Below, one piece after another: positions 45,387 to 56,054 of a stretch of DNA of 64,000 nucleotides. The stretch is from G963674835 sp963674835. Its GTDB lineage: Bacteria; Planctomycetota; Planctomycetia; Pirellulales; Thermoguttaceae. The translations under genes were made by a program, and so were the position numbers. Position 1 is the stretch's first letter; the number at the start of each line of letters is the position of its first letter. The notes beneath the pieces were generated by a model. The model searched no databases. It had not been told where the DNA came from and saw nothing but the letters and a program-made list of their open reading frames with translations. The stretch is taken from NCBI GenBank assembly GCA_963674835.2, contig CAXXKC010000001.1:1054001-1118000 (forward strand), in the 5' to 3' direction.

Positions 45387-46406
45387 ATGACCAATCTGCC
45401 ACCCGTGAAACGCTTTATCACGCACTCCGGGGTAAGGATCTATCGCCTTCCCTTCCGATTCCTGCCCGATCTGAGTGGTCGCGTGTACCTGTTGCTGGGT
45501 GCGGGCCCGCCAACCCTGGTCGATGCCAGCAATGGGCGCCCCGATGCCATCGCCGACGTCCTGAGCGGAATGGAGGCCGTCCGCAACGATTTCAACGAGA
45601 CGTTTCGGCCCGACGACCTGAAGCGAATCCTCATCACCCACGCGCACGTCGATCATCATGGCGGGCTGGCCGAGTGGGTCCAACGAACGGGCGCCGATGT
45701 CGGCGTTCACCCGTTGGACTGGCCCGATATCGCCGCCTTCGACGAACGAACCATTCTCTCCCGCCACAGGTTCGAATGGCTGTTGACCGTCTCCGGCGTC
45801 CCCGCCACCAATCGCCCCGCTTTGCTGGAACAATTTCTTCGTTCGAGGCGGCATATCGAGGGTGTCCAGCCCACGTTTCCACTCGACGACGGCCTGCAAC
45901 TGGACGGACTCCAGATCATCCATACGCCGGGGCACAGTCCGGGCCACGTCTGCATCCTCGTCGACAACGTGCTTCTAGTCGGCGACCATATCCTCGCCCG
46001 CACCATGACCCAACAATGGCCCGAAAGCACCGGAGCCTATATGGGGTTAGGTCACTACCTCGAAAGTCTGGCCAAGGTGGAAGCGATTCCCGGCATCGAG
46101 GTCGCCCTAGGTGGGCATGAGCCTCCCATCGACGATTTCTACAAGCGCGTGGCCGTCGTTCGCGCCAGCCATTTGCGGCGTGTCGAACGCGTCGTCCAGG
46201 TACTGCGCAAATCGGACCAGCCGCTCACGACCGCCGAACTCACCGAGCGGGTTTATGTCAGTCAGGCCAGTTTCTACGCCTTTCTGGCCTTCACCGACAT
46301 CGCCGCACGCGTCGAATATCTCGACCAGCGAGGCCGTCTCCGCGTGGCCAACCTCGATCAGATCCAGCAGGAGCCCGACGCGGCCTACCGCTACGCTGTG
46401 GTCTAA
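45387..46406 (+). CDS. MBL-fold metallo-hydrolase
   Basis: A 339-residue metallo-beta-lactamase-fold hydrolase. The dinuclear metal motif THAHVDHHGG gives His85, His87, Asp89 and His90; a second His lies in HTPGHSPGH and the bridging Asp in LLVGDH. Most like the glyoxalase II/cyclase-type hydrolases with a C-terminal helical extension (~250-339, winged-helix-like). The ATG at 45387 has a weak ribosome site; earlier frames add unconserved residues. Divergent from glpK. Substrate unknown, probably a small thioester or lactone. Confidence 0.85.
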   Translation: MTNLPPVKRFITHSGVRIYRLPFRFLPDLSGRVYLLLGAGPPTLVDASNGRPDAIADVLSGMEAVRNDFNETFRPDDLKRILITHAHVDHHGGLAEWVQRTGADVGVHPLDWPDIAAFDERTILSRHRFEWLLTVSGVPATNRPALLEQFLRSRRHIEGVQPTFPLDDGLQLDGLQIIHTPGHSPGHVCILVDNVLLVGDHILARTMTQQWPESTGAYMGLGHYLESLAKVEAIPGIEVALGGHEPPIDDFYKRVAVVRASHLRRVERVVQVLRKSDQPLTTAELTERVYVSQASFYAFLAFTDIAARVEYLDQRGRLRVANLDQIQQEPDAAYRYAVV

Positions 46407-46494
46407 CACTCAGCTCTGTATAGAGAAGCGCCGCTGCGACTCGCACCCGCCAACGATCCCCGCGGCTCGAAACCCGGTCGTGCCAACGGATTGA

Positions 46495-46523
46495 TTGCAA
46501 ACACCGGTGGCTGCTGGTAAACT
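46495..46523 (+). promoter_or_regulatory. Sigma-70-like promoter before the Ser/Thr kinase
   Basis: TTGCAA (46495-46500), 17-base spacer and TAAACT (46518-46523), about 115 bases before the ATG at 46641. Confidence 0.4.
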
Positions 46524-46640
46524 CATCACCGGGGTAACATTTCGACATTCGCGAAGACGCAATCCGCCCGTTCGGGGCGGTGGCCGCAAAGGGGGGGCGG
46601 CCGGACGAGCGACTTGGTCGGCCTAGCGTAGGCGTTGTGT

Positions 46641-49391
46641 ATGGCCATCAGCACGACCGATTCCTTTCTTCAAGCCCTCGAAAAAAGCAGTCTGCTCGAC
46701 AGCGAACAACTCGGCCAGGCGCGTCAGTTCGCATCGCAGACTACGGATGCTCGTTCACTGGCCAAACGGCTCGTGGCCCAGGGTTGGCTCACGCGTTGGC
46801 AGTCCGATCTGCTACTGGCCGGGCGGACCACTTTCCTGCTGGGCAAGTACAAGCTGATGGAGCTGCTTGGACGTGGGGGTATGGGCAGCGTCTATCTCGC
46901 CCGACACACCATGATGAATCGTCCCGTTGCTCTGAAGATCATCTCCAAGCAACTGGGACGGGACCCGGCCAACCTCGAACGGTTTTTCACCGAAGCCCGT
47001 GCCGTTGCCGCCCTGAACCATCCGAACATCGTTCACGCCTACAACATCGACAACGAAGGCGAACGCTACTACATGGTCATGGAGTTCGTCGAGGGACAGG
47101 ATCTTCAACGGATGGTCGAGGAGCAGGGCCCGCTGGACCACACCCTCGCCGCCGAGTACATCCGCCAAGCAGCCGACGGCTTGGCCCACGCGCACGAACG
47201 CAATATTGTGCACTGCGATATCAAACCAGCAAATCTGCTGGTCAACCCGCAAGGTGTTGTCAAAATCCTCGATATGGGCATGGCCCGCCTCGTCTCCTCG
47301 GGTGTCGAAAGCGGCGGTGCCGACGAGCAAGTGCTCGGAACCGTCGACTACATGGCGCCGGAACTGGCCATGCAGAGCCCACAGGTCGATTGTCGCGCCG
47401 ACATCTACTCCCTCGGCTGCACCTTCTACTTCCTTCTCACCGGCCATCCGCCCTTCCCAGAAGGTTCGCTGGCCGAGCGAATCATCAAGCACCAGATGGA
47501 GCAGCCGGCACCCATTCTGGAGCAACGACCCGACGTTCCACGCGACCTCGCCGAAATCTGCCAGCGAATGATGGCCAAGCGCCCCGAGGATCGCTACCAA
47601 TCGGCGGCCGAGGTCGTGGCCCGGCTCACAGAACGCGGACTCACCGAATCGCCTTTGCTCCAGGCGACGCCCTTGGAAGAAGAACCGCCGCCGACCCCGC
47701 CGACCAAACGTCCCCGCCCGGCATCCCCGCCGCCCGATGCCCTGGCGCCGGCCGACGATATGCTTGCCGCCGGTGGACTGGCTTTTGCCGACGACATACT
47801 GCCGCCGGCCGAGGCCCCCATTCCCGGCAACACCATCGCGGTCCGGCGCCAATCGTCCAAACGCAACCAGCTAATCGTGCCCATCGCGGCCAGTGCGGCC
47901 GCCCTAATCGTGCTGATCGCGCTTGTGGTAATCCTCATGGACTCGCTTGGCGGCAGCAAAGACCAACGCCAGGCCGAAACACCGCCCAATGCTCAGTCGG
48001 CTTCCGTGCCTGCCACCACGAACCCGCCGGAACCTGCCCAAGAAACCGCTTCGCCGCCCAGTCAGCCAGAGAAGCCTGCGCCCGCCAAGCCGGCCCCCGC
48101 CAAGAAAAACGCCGACCCTGCCAAGGCCAAGCCTGACCGCTCCGTATCGAAACCGAAGCCGCCTCGCAGCGAGGCACCGTCTCCCAAGGCAACGGCAGCC
48201 ACTTCTCCCCAGCCAGCCGATGGCAAGCCGGCCACACCGCCGCCAGCCAAACCCCAAGCGCCCGCCGCCCCAGCGGCCGATCCGCTGGCCGATTTCCCCA
48301 CCACGTTCGACCTGCCCCTCTTAGGCGAACAGGCCGACGCCAATGGGCCGATCCTGCTGGGCAAGATAGCCTCTCCTCCGCAAACCGATTGGGACATCCG
48401 TCTCCTCGGAGGCGACGTGGTATTCGGCCAACAGCGTCGCTACGTACTCGTGCGCACCGAGGCGGAGCCGACCGCCGCCGCTTGGAAGATCCGACTTCAG
48501 AATACGGTCGTCGGCACCAACACTCTGACGACCGACGTTGCCAGCCTCCAGCGAACCGACGGTGCCTCGCTCGTCTTTCACTGGGCGCCGAAGGTCAAGC
48601 CCGAAGATGGCAATCGCCTGCGCAACTGCATCCTGCAGGTTCGCGTGCAAGATACCGTCCGCGACCTCCGACTTCTGACGCCCGAGTGGGTCAGCCCTCT
48701 CACACTCGGCGTTCACAACGCGCGCAGCACGTTTGACCTGCGTTGGGTGCCCCCCTTGGACCGATTGAGGGTCGAGATCACCAAAGCCGACGGGCCCTCC
48801 ACATACACGATCAAGCCCAGCGAGCCCGTTGGTTTCGACACGCCCGTGCGCCTGACTTATTTCTTCAAGGAGCGTTCGGGCCGCGAGGTGGCCGGTGCCG
48901 TGTTCGTGTTCAAGGCCATGTACCGCGCAAAAGAGGACAACTATTCGGCCCACCTTGTGCTGCAGAAGCCAGATGCAAAAGTCCAGCAACGCTACGTAGA
49001 CATCTTCCGGCGATTCGAGACGGTCCTTCCTCGTTTCGCTGGCGGCAACACCACCGCAACTCGTAAGCGCCCTGGCGGAGACCAGGCCAGCACCTCTCGC
49101 AAGAATCTCTCCGAACAGGCCGACGCAGCGATCAAAGAAATCGCCGCCAGCCAGGCGAAGCTCGAAAAGCGAACGAAGGAAGCCCTCAGCGAGGAGCAGC
49201 GCAAGGTCCTCGACGGTCAACTCAGCGATCTCGATGCCCAGTTGTGGTACTTGAACTTCTACCAGGCGATTCAAGCCAGCACGTTCGTACACTTCCGCGT
49301 CGTCGTCCCGATCGACGATCAAGTGGTCGTGCTCGCCTCCAGCGACGCGCCGCGCCCCGACGAGCCGCCCGCCGACAGTGCGGCGCCATAG
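46641..49391 (+). CDS. Membrane-anchored Ser/Thr protein kinase
   Basis: A 916-residue protein. Residues 1-65 are the helical module seen before many planctomycete kinases (LVAQGWLTRWQSDLLLAG). Kinase domain ~69-340: Gly-rich loop GRGGMGSV (77-84), catalytic Lys99 in VALKI, catalytic loop HCD (191-193) in place of HRD, metal-binding Asp211 in DMG instead of DFG. A Pro/Ala linker, one membrane helix (~413-434, LIVPIAASAAALIVLIALVV), a long Pro/Ala/Lys-rich spacer and an exported C-terminal region (~550-916) with a coiled-coil part follow. HCD makes it a non-RD-type kinase. The exported part is presumably the sensor. Confidence 0.9.
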   Translation: MAISTTDSFLQALEKSSLLDSEQLGQARQFASQTTDARSLAKRLVAQGWLTRWQSDLLLAGRTTFLLGKYKLMELLGRGGMGSVYLARHTMMNRPVALKIISKQLGRDPANLERFFTEARAVAALNHPNIVHAYNIDNEGERYYMVMEFVEGQDLQRMVEEQGPLDHTLAAEYIRQAADGLAHAHERNIVHCDIKPANLLVNPQGVVKILDMGMARLVSSGVESGGADEQVLGTVDYMAPELAMQSPQVDCRADIYSLGCTFYFLLTGHPPFPEGSLAERIIKHQMEQPAPILEQRPDVPRDLAEICQRMMAKRPEDRYQSAAEVVARLTERGLTESPLLQATPLEEEPPPTPPTKRPRPASPPPDALAPADDMLAAGGLAFADDILPPAEAPIPGNTIAVRRQSSKRNQLIVPIAASAAALIVLIALVVILMDSLGGSKDQRQAETPPNAQSASVPATTNPPEPAQETASPPSQPEKPAPAKPAPAKKNADPAKAKPDRSVSKPKPPRSEAPSPKATAATSPQPADGKPATPPPAKPQAPAAPAADPLADFPTTFDLPLLGEQADANGPILLGKIASPPQTDWDIRLLGGDVVFGQQRRYVLVRTEAEPTAAAWKIRLQNTVVGTNTLTTDVASLQRTDGASLVFHWAPKVKPEDGNRLRNCILQVRVQDTVRDLRLLTPEWVSPLTLGVHNARSTFDLRWVPPLDRLRVEITKADGPSTYTIKPSEPVGFDTPVRLTYFFKERSGREVAGAVFVFKAMYRAKEDNYSAHLVLQKPDAKVQQRYVDIFRRFETVLPRFAGGNTTATRKRPGGDQASTSRKNLSEQADAAIKEIAASQAKLEKRTKEALSEEQRKVLDGQLSDLDAQLWYLNFYQAIQASTFVHFRVVVPIDDQVVVLASSDAPRPDEPPADSAAP

Positions 49392-49925
49392 CGGCCCCAC
49401 ACGCCCCGTGTGCCTTCGTTTTCGGTACGCCATCCACAGGCGGACTCCGCACGGGGGGCGCCTTTCTCGCTTCCGCAGCTCCGGCTGGTTCTTCTTGGTG
49501 GCATATCCGACGGCAAACCCGCCTGGGCTTCATAATCCACTCCCCTCGCGACGTGGTTTACATCCTTGCAGGGGGAATGTCACGGCGGTGCACACCCCGT
49601 TGCGGATGGTCGCCCGACTCAACCCCGATCCTCGGACTAGACTTTTCCTAGGCAACCTGGCGCAATCACCTCGATTCGCCACGCTCAAATGGCCGGTCAG
49701 GACTCCTCCGACGTTCCGCGCTGGATGGCGATCTGACTTCACACATCGTCTAGCCAAATGGCAACCGATGACGCATTGCCCCAATCGCCTCCGATGTTTC
49801 CGTTCGAGCACGGCTCATCTCGATATCCTTCTCGCAAGATCCCCAAGGCGAGCGCGCACAACCGTTGCTGATCCTCCCGTAGAGAGACCATAACCAAGGG
49901 CTGCCCGTTCCTACGGCATTTCGAC
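49392..49925. other. Intergenic region between two signalling genes
   Basis: No convincing gene in these 534 bases. The longer open frame in it (about 49378-49893) has Pro/Arg-rich, shadow-like composition and no ribosome site. No repeat, tRNA or clear promoter is evident. Confidence 0.45.
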
Positions 49926-52304
<2,379 letters not shown>

Positions 52305-52345
52305 TCGCCTCCCCCGACAACGTTTTCTTTCCCACAGCGGTCGAT

Positions 52346-52360
52346 TGGCACTCCACTTGC
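52346..52360 (+). promoter_or_regulatory. Sigma-54 (-24/-12) promoter
   Basis: TGGCAC (52346-52351), five bases and TTGC (52357-52360) match the sigma-54 consensus exactly in both invariant blocks and spacing. It points toward the ZraP-like gene and lies 42 bases after the hybrid-kinase stop. The operon encodes its own sigma-54 activator, so self-regulation is expected. Confidence 0.75.
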
Positions 52361-52372
52361 GTTACTCCTTCA

Positions 52373-52402
52373 CCGGCAAGCCTGGCGTGAACGGCTTGCC
52401 GG
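52373..52402 (+). promoter_or_regulatory. Hairpin at the predicted 5' end of the sigma-54 transcript
   Basis: CCGGCAAG (52373-52380) pairs perfectly with CTTGCCGG (52395-52402). It starts 12-13 bases past the -12 box, at the expected transcription start, so it would cap the mRNA; a role in stability is plausible. It could instead belong to termination of the upstream gene. Confidence 0.4.
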
Positions 52403-52428
52403 AGAAATCGCATCTGTGGAGAGGTGTC

Positions 52429-52626
52429 ATGTTCGGCAGAATCAGCACTTTCCGGTCTTTCTCGCAATGCGGCGACGTGAAACAGCGTCCTTCTACGCAT
52501 CGCGGGGTAGTCCGGGCCGTGCACGATTGTGCCACCTCACCCTGTCGTCGATATGCAAGTTTTGCACAACACCTCGCAGACGTATCGGCGGCCGGCAACC
52601 CCATGGCAATCACCTCGGCCACGTAA
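52429..52626 (+). CDS. Possible small leader protein (65 aa)
   Basis: A small frame with ATG 52429 preceded by GGAGAGG at 4 bases. It lies wholly inside the sigma-54 leader and ends 18 bases before the ZraP-like gene. The product is basic with a Cys pair region (CATSPCRRY). No homology is recognised, and composition is only weakly protein-like. It may be a translated leader or chance. Confidence 0.25.
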   Translation: MFGRISTFRSFSQCGDVKQRPSTHRGVVRAVHDCATSPCRRYASFAQHLADVSAAGNPMAITSAT

Positions 52627-52644
52627 CCACCAGGAGAGAAGACC

Positions 52645-53208
52645 ATGCAGACTCTATTCAGCTTCACGACGAGCCTCGTTCTGGCGACGTTGATCGCCGC
52701 GACCGGTTGGGCCCAAGAAGCGAAGGCGGGGGCCACGAAGCCCAGCGGTTCAACACCCGCCCAGCTCCGAGCCGCCATGCACCGGACCTTGGCCGATCTC
52801 ATCGAAGCCCGCGCGGCCGACACGGTGGATCAGGCCAAGATCGCCCAACTCCAGCAACGCGTCGACACACTCCGCGGCCAGATCTTCGCGCCGGCCGCCG
52901 CCGCAGGGCCCCAACAACTTGCTGCCGGTCGGGGATACCCTCGCAAGGGCTACGGCTGGGGTGGCCCGGGTCGCGGGTATGGTCGTGGGCCCGCTTGGAA
53001 TGGCCCAGGCTACGGATACGGCTACGGTCGCGGTCAGGCTTATGGTCGCGGCCAGGGCTATGGCCAGGGATACGGCCAGGGCTACGCACGCGGTCCGGGC
53101 TGGGGCCGAGGTGCCGGACTGGGAGGTGGCCGGGGCGCCGGATTCATCGACGCCGATAACAACGGTGTGTGCGACCGCTTCGAGGCGGCCAGCCCAAGTG
53201 CCCAGTAA
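52645..53208 (+). CDS. ZraP-like periplasmic envelope-stress protein
   Basis: A 187-residue exported protein with a signal peptide (ending AATGWAQE). A charged helical hairpin follows (AQLRAAMHRTLADLIEARAA, then DQAKIAQLQQRVDTLRGQIF), resembling the ZraP/CpxP/Spy helices. A Gly/Tyr/Arg-rich tail follows, and it ends with a Ca-loop-like DADNNGVCDRFE. ZraP in enterobacteria is a zinc-binding periplasmic chaperone made under ZraSR and sigma-54 control. The same three-gene order and a sigma-54 promoter here support orthologous function (inference). AGGAGAG precedes the ATG. The metal specificity of the tail is unknown; it lacks the His-rich site of ZraP. Confidence 0.75.
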   Translation: MQTLFSFTTSLVLATLIAATGWAQEAKAGATKPSGSTPAQLRAAMHRTLADLIEARAADTVDQAKIAQLQQRVDTLRGQIFAPAAAAGPQQLAAGRGYPRKGYGWGGPGRGYGRGPAWNGPGYGYGYGRGQAYGRGQGYGQGYGQGYARGPGWGRGAGLGGGRGAGFIDADNNGVCDRFEAASPSAQ

Positions 53209-53356
53209 CCCCCTGGCAGGGCTTGGGAAGTATGCCGGAGCGTGCCACAATTGAGATGGACGGACGGGGATCGTTCCAGCTTCCGCAAATCAAGCGCGGG
53301 ACGATCCCCGACCGCCTTGTGGTCCGAACGTTCAGGGCCCGATAAAGGCGATTCCG

Positions 53357-54709
53357 ATGAAACGATGGCAGCATCTGGCGTTCTACGCCGCCGTGCTGGT
53401 CGCTAGCTGGGCTGGGCTCGCTGCCTGGCAGTGGCACGAGTTCGGCGACGAGAAACATGCCGCCGAGGAATCGCTCCACCGACAGGCCGAGTCGATCATG
53501 AGCGCCCTGATCGGTGGGATACGCTCCCACCGCAGAATGGGCCTCTTCTACCGCGATCAGCTCCAGGCCACCCTCGAAGAGCTCGCTCGTTCCGAGGATA
53601 CCCTGGCCGTCGAAATCACCCAACCCAGCGGACCGCCGCTCGTCGCCGCCGGCGACACCGAGCTGTTCAAGGCGTCGCCTCCTCCTACGCCGGGCGAGTC
53701 GTGGACCAACCGTGCCTTCCGATTGGTCGAGGCATTCCATCTCGATCCGGAACCCCCCAGTGGGCACGGCGCCATGGGCGGCCCGGGCCGGGGTCGCGGT
53801 CCCTGGTGGCGGTCGACCGAAGGGGAACAGTCCGACGACTCGACCGGCATATTCTCCGGCGGTGGCGACTACTTGGCCGTGCTTCTCCTCGACCGGCGCG
53901 GCTTCGACGCCCGAATGGCCAACGTTTTCTGGCTGCGTATCTTCACGGTCACTGCCGGTGGGCTGGTTCTCGTCGGCTTAGGTGCGGCATGGCTGGCAAC
54001 AGTTCGCCTGGTCGAAGCCCGTGGCCACGCCCGTGTCCTCGAGTCCGAAGCTCGCCACCTGCACGACCTGAGCCAGGCGGCCGCCGGACTGGCCCACGAA
54101 ACCCGCAACCCCTTGGGTCTGATCCGCGGTTGGGCCCAGCGTCTGGCCGAGTCCGATCTGCGATCCGCCGAGCAGCGGCAGCAGACGCAGGCCGTGCTCG
54201 AGGAATGCGACCGCCTCACGGCGCGCATCAACCAGTTCCTATCCTTTGCCAAGCCCGTCCGGCCCAAGCGCGAAGATGTCGACGTGAATCAGCTCATCGA
54301 CCAATTGGCGGCCATTCTCGAGCCCGACCTCGATAGCAAGTCCTTGACGATTCAACATCCCCGCTCCGCGTCGGAGTGCATCGTTTCGGCCGATCGCGAG
54401 ATGCTGCGCCAGGCACTATTCAACCTCGTGTGCAACGCCATACAATTCTCGCCGGAGAACGACGTGGTTGAGTTGGCCATCCATCACGATCATGATGGAA
54501 AGTGTCAGATCGAAGTGAGCGACCGCGGCCCCGGCGTTCCCGCGGCCCAAGTCGACTCGTTGTTCACTCCCTATTTCACCACCCGCGCCCAAGGAACCGG
54601 GCTCGGTCTGGCCACCGTCCGACAAATCGCGACCGCGCACGGCTGGGAGGCCGGCTACACGCCGCGGCCGGGCGGCGGATCGACGTTTTGGCTGAACGCT
54701 CATGCCTGA
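53357..54709 (+). CDS. Sensor histidine kinase (ZraS/NtrB-like)
   Basis: A 450-residue membrane kinase. N-terminal helix (~8-26), a periplasmic sensor of ~165 residues with a Gly/Pro-rich patch, second helix (~195-217, FTVTAGGLVLVGLGAAWLA), HisKA with His247 in LAHETRNPLG, and HATPase_c with NLVCNAIQFSPEN and GTGLGLATVRQIA. The HETRNPLG box and the sigma-54 partner gene are typical of the ZraS/AtoS group. It likely senses an envelope or metal stress and phosphorylates the next gene product, whose start codon overlaps its stop by 8 bases. Located 148 bases behind the ZraP-like gene. Confidence 0.9.
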   Translation: MKRWQHLAFYAAVLVASWAGLAAWQWHEFGDEKHAAEESLHRQAESIMSALIGGIRSHRRMGLFYRDQLQATLEELARSEDTLAVEITQPSGPPLVAAGDTELFKASPPPTPGESWTNRAFRLVEAFHLDPEPPSGHGAMGGPGRGRGPWWRSTEGEQSDDSTGIFSGGGDYLAVLLLDRRGFDARMANVFWLRIFTVTAGGLVLVGLGAAWLATVRLVEARGHARVLESEARHLHDLSQAAAGLAHETRNPLGLIRGWAQRLAESDLRSAEQRQQTQAVLEECDRLTARINQFLSFAKPVRPKREDVDVNQLIDQLAAILEPDLDSKSLTIQHPRSASECIVSADREMLRQALFNLVCNAIQFSPENDVVELAIHHDHDGKCQIEVSDRGPGVPAAQVDSLFTPYFTTRAQGTGLGLATVRQIATAHGWEAGYTPRPGGGSTFWLNAHA

Positions 54710-56030
54710 GAAACACCATACTATCCTGATCGTCGACGACGAAGCATCGCAGCGCAAGCTCCTGGGCGGTTTCCTCCAGTCGCGCGGCTTTCAAGTGACC
54801 GAAGCCGAGTCCGGAGAAGCCGCGCTCGAATCGGTCCGATCGTCCGCCCCCGACATGGTTCTCCTCGACGTGCGGCTGCCCGGCATGAGTGGAATCGACG
54901 TATTGAGCGAGATCCGCCAATTCGCCCCCGAGCTGCCCGTCTTGCTCATCACCGCCTACGCCGATCTGCGCCAGGCGGTAGCTGCCATGAAAAGCGGCGC
55001 CGACGACTACCTCTCCAAACCGATCGACCTCGAAGAACTCGAGTCGGCCATTACCGACACCCTTGGCAACCGCGACGTCCAACCGCCCGGCGCCCTGGCG
55101 CTCCCCGAACTTCCTCCCGGCTTCGTCTGCGACAGCCTGGCCATGCGCAACGTCGTCCAGACCGTGGCGGTCGTAGCCCCTTCCAACGCCCCCGTGTTGG
55201 TCCTTGGCGAGAGCGGCGTGGGCAAAGAGGTCATCGCCCAACTGATCCACCAGTGGAGCCCACGAAGCAACGGACCCATGGTCGCCGCCAATTGCGCAGG
55301 CTTGCCCGAAACACTCATCGAAAGCGAGCTGTTCGGCCACACCAAGGGTGCCTATACCGGTGCCGTCGACGCGCGCCAGGGGTTCTTCCGCGCAGCCGAT
55401 GGCGGCACGCTCTTCCTCGACGAAATCGGCGATCTGCCCTTACACCTGCAGCCCAAGCTGCTTCGCGCATTGGAGACCGGTCAGTTCACCCCCGTGGGAA
55501 GCGATACGCCCGTTCACGTCGACACGCGTCTCGTGGCCGCCACGAATCGCGACCTGGCCGAAGCCGTCGCAGAAGGCCACTTTCGCGAAGACCTCTACTA
55601 CCGCATCAACGTCGTCGAGTTGATCGTGCCGCCCCTGCGCGATCGCCGCGACGACATCCTCCCGCTTGCTCGGCAGTTCGCGGTCCAACTCGCCCAGGGC
55701 CCGGTCCGACTTTCGCCCCAAGCGCTGCAATGCCTCCTGGCATACCAGTGGCCCGGAAATGTCCGCGAGCTGCGCAACGCGATCGAACGCGCTTGCCTGT
55801 TGTGCCGAGGCGACGTCATCCTGGCCGAACATCTTCCCCCAAAGATCGCCGCCTGCACCGCCGAGACGACGCCCGCCGCCGAGTCCGAGGGCAGGCTCTC
55901 CCAGGTCGAACGGGCGACCATACTCGCCACGCTGGCCGAGTGCCAGGGAAACCGCACCCAAACGGCCAAGAAGCTGGGCATCAGCCGCCGAGCCCTCATC
56001 TACAAGCTCCGCGCCATGGAATCAGACTGA
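54702..56030 (+). CDS. Sigma-54-dependent response regulator (ZraR/AtoC-like)
   Basis: A 442-residue NtrC-family activator. Receiver with Asp56 in LLDVRLPG. AAA+ domain with Walker A GESGVGKE (~169-176), the sigma-54 contact loop GAYTGA (~216-221, Tyr instead of the usual Phe, as in many active members), and Walker B GGTLFLDEIGD. C-terminal Fis-type helix-turn-helix ending GNRTQTAKKLGISRRALIYK. It binds upstream of sigma-54 promoters and uses ATP to open them. Its best target in view is the TGGCAC/TTGC promoter before its own operon. Overlap with the kinase gene indicates coupling. Confidence 0.95.
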   Translation: MPEKHHTILIVDDEASQRKLLGGFLQSRGFQVTEAESGEAALESVRSSAPDMVLLDVRLPGMSGIDVLSEIRQFAPELPVLLITAYADLRQAVAAMKSGADDYLSKPIDLEELESAITDTLGNRDVQPPGALALPELPPGFVCDSLAMRNVVQTVAVVAPSNAPVLVLGESGVGKEVIAQLIHQWSPRSNGPMVAANCAGLPETLIESELFGHTKGAYTGAVDARQGFFRAADGGTLFLDEIGDLPLHLQPKLLRALETGQFTPVGSDTPVHVDTRLVAATNRDLAEAVAEGHFREDLYYRINVVELIVPPLRDRRDDILPLARQFAVQLAQGPVRLSPQALQCLLAYQWPGNVRELRNAIERACLLCRGDVILAEHLPPKIAACTAETTPAAESEGRLSQVERATILATLAECQGNRTQTAKKLGISRRALIYKLRAMESD

Positions 56031-56054
56031 GCCGGCAAGCCCTCGCTCGCACCG

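Larger units (their letters stand above)
52305..52644. other. Regulatory region upstream of the ZraP-like gene
   Basis: A 340-base spacer containing a sigma-54 promoter, a leader hairpin and a possible 65-residue ORF, each listed separately. Confidence 0.6.

Noticed and set aside
49378..49893. Plus-strand 171-residue ORF in the spacer after the kinase
   Set aside because: Overlaps the kinase end, is Pro/Arg-rich and has no start signal.
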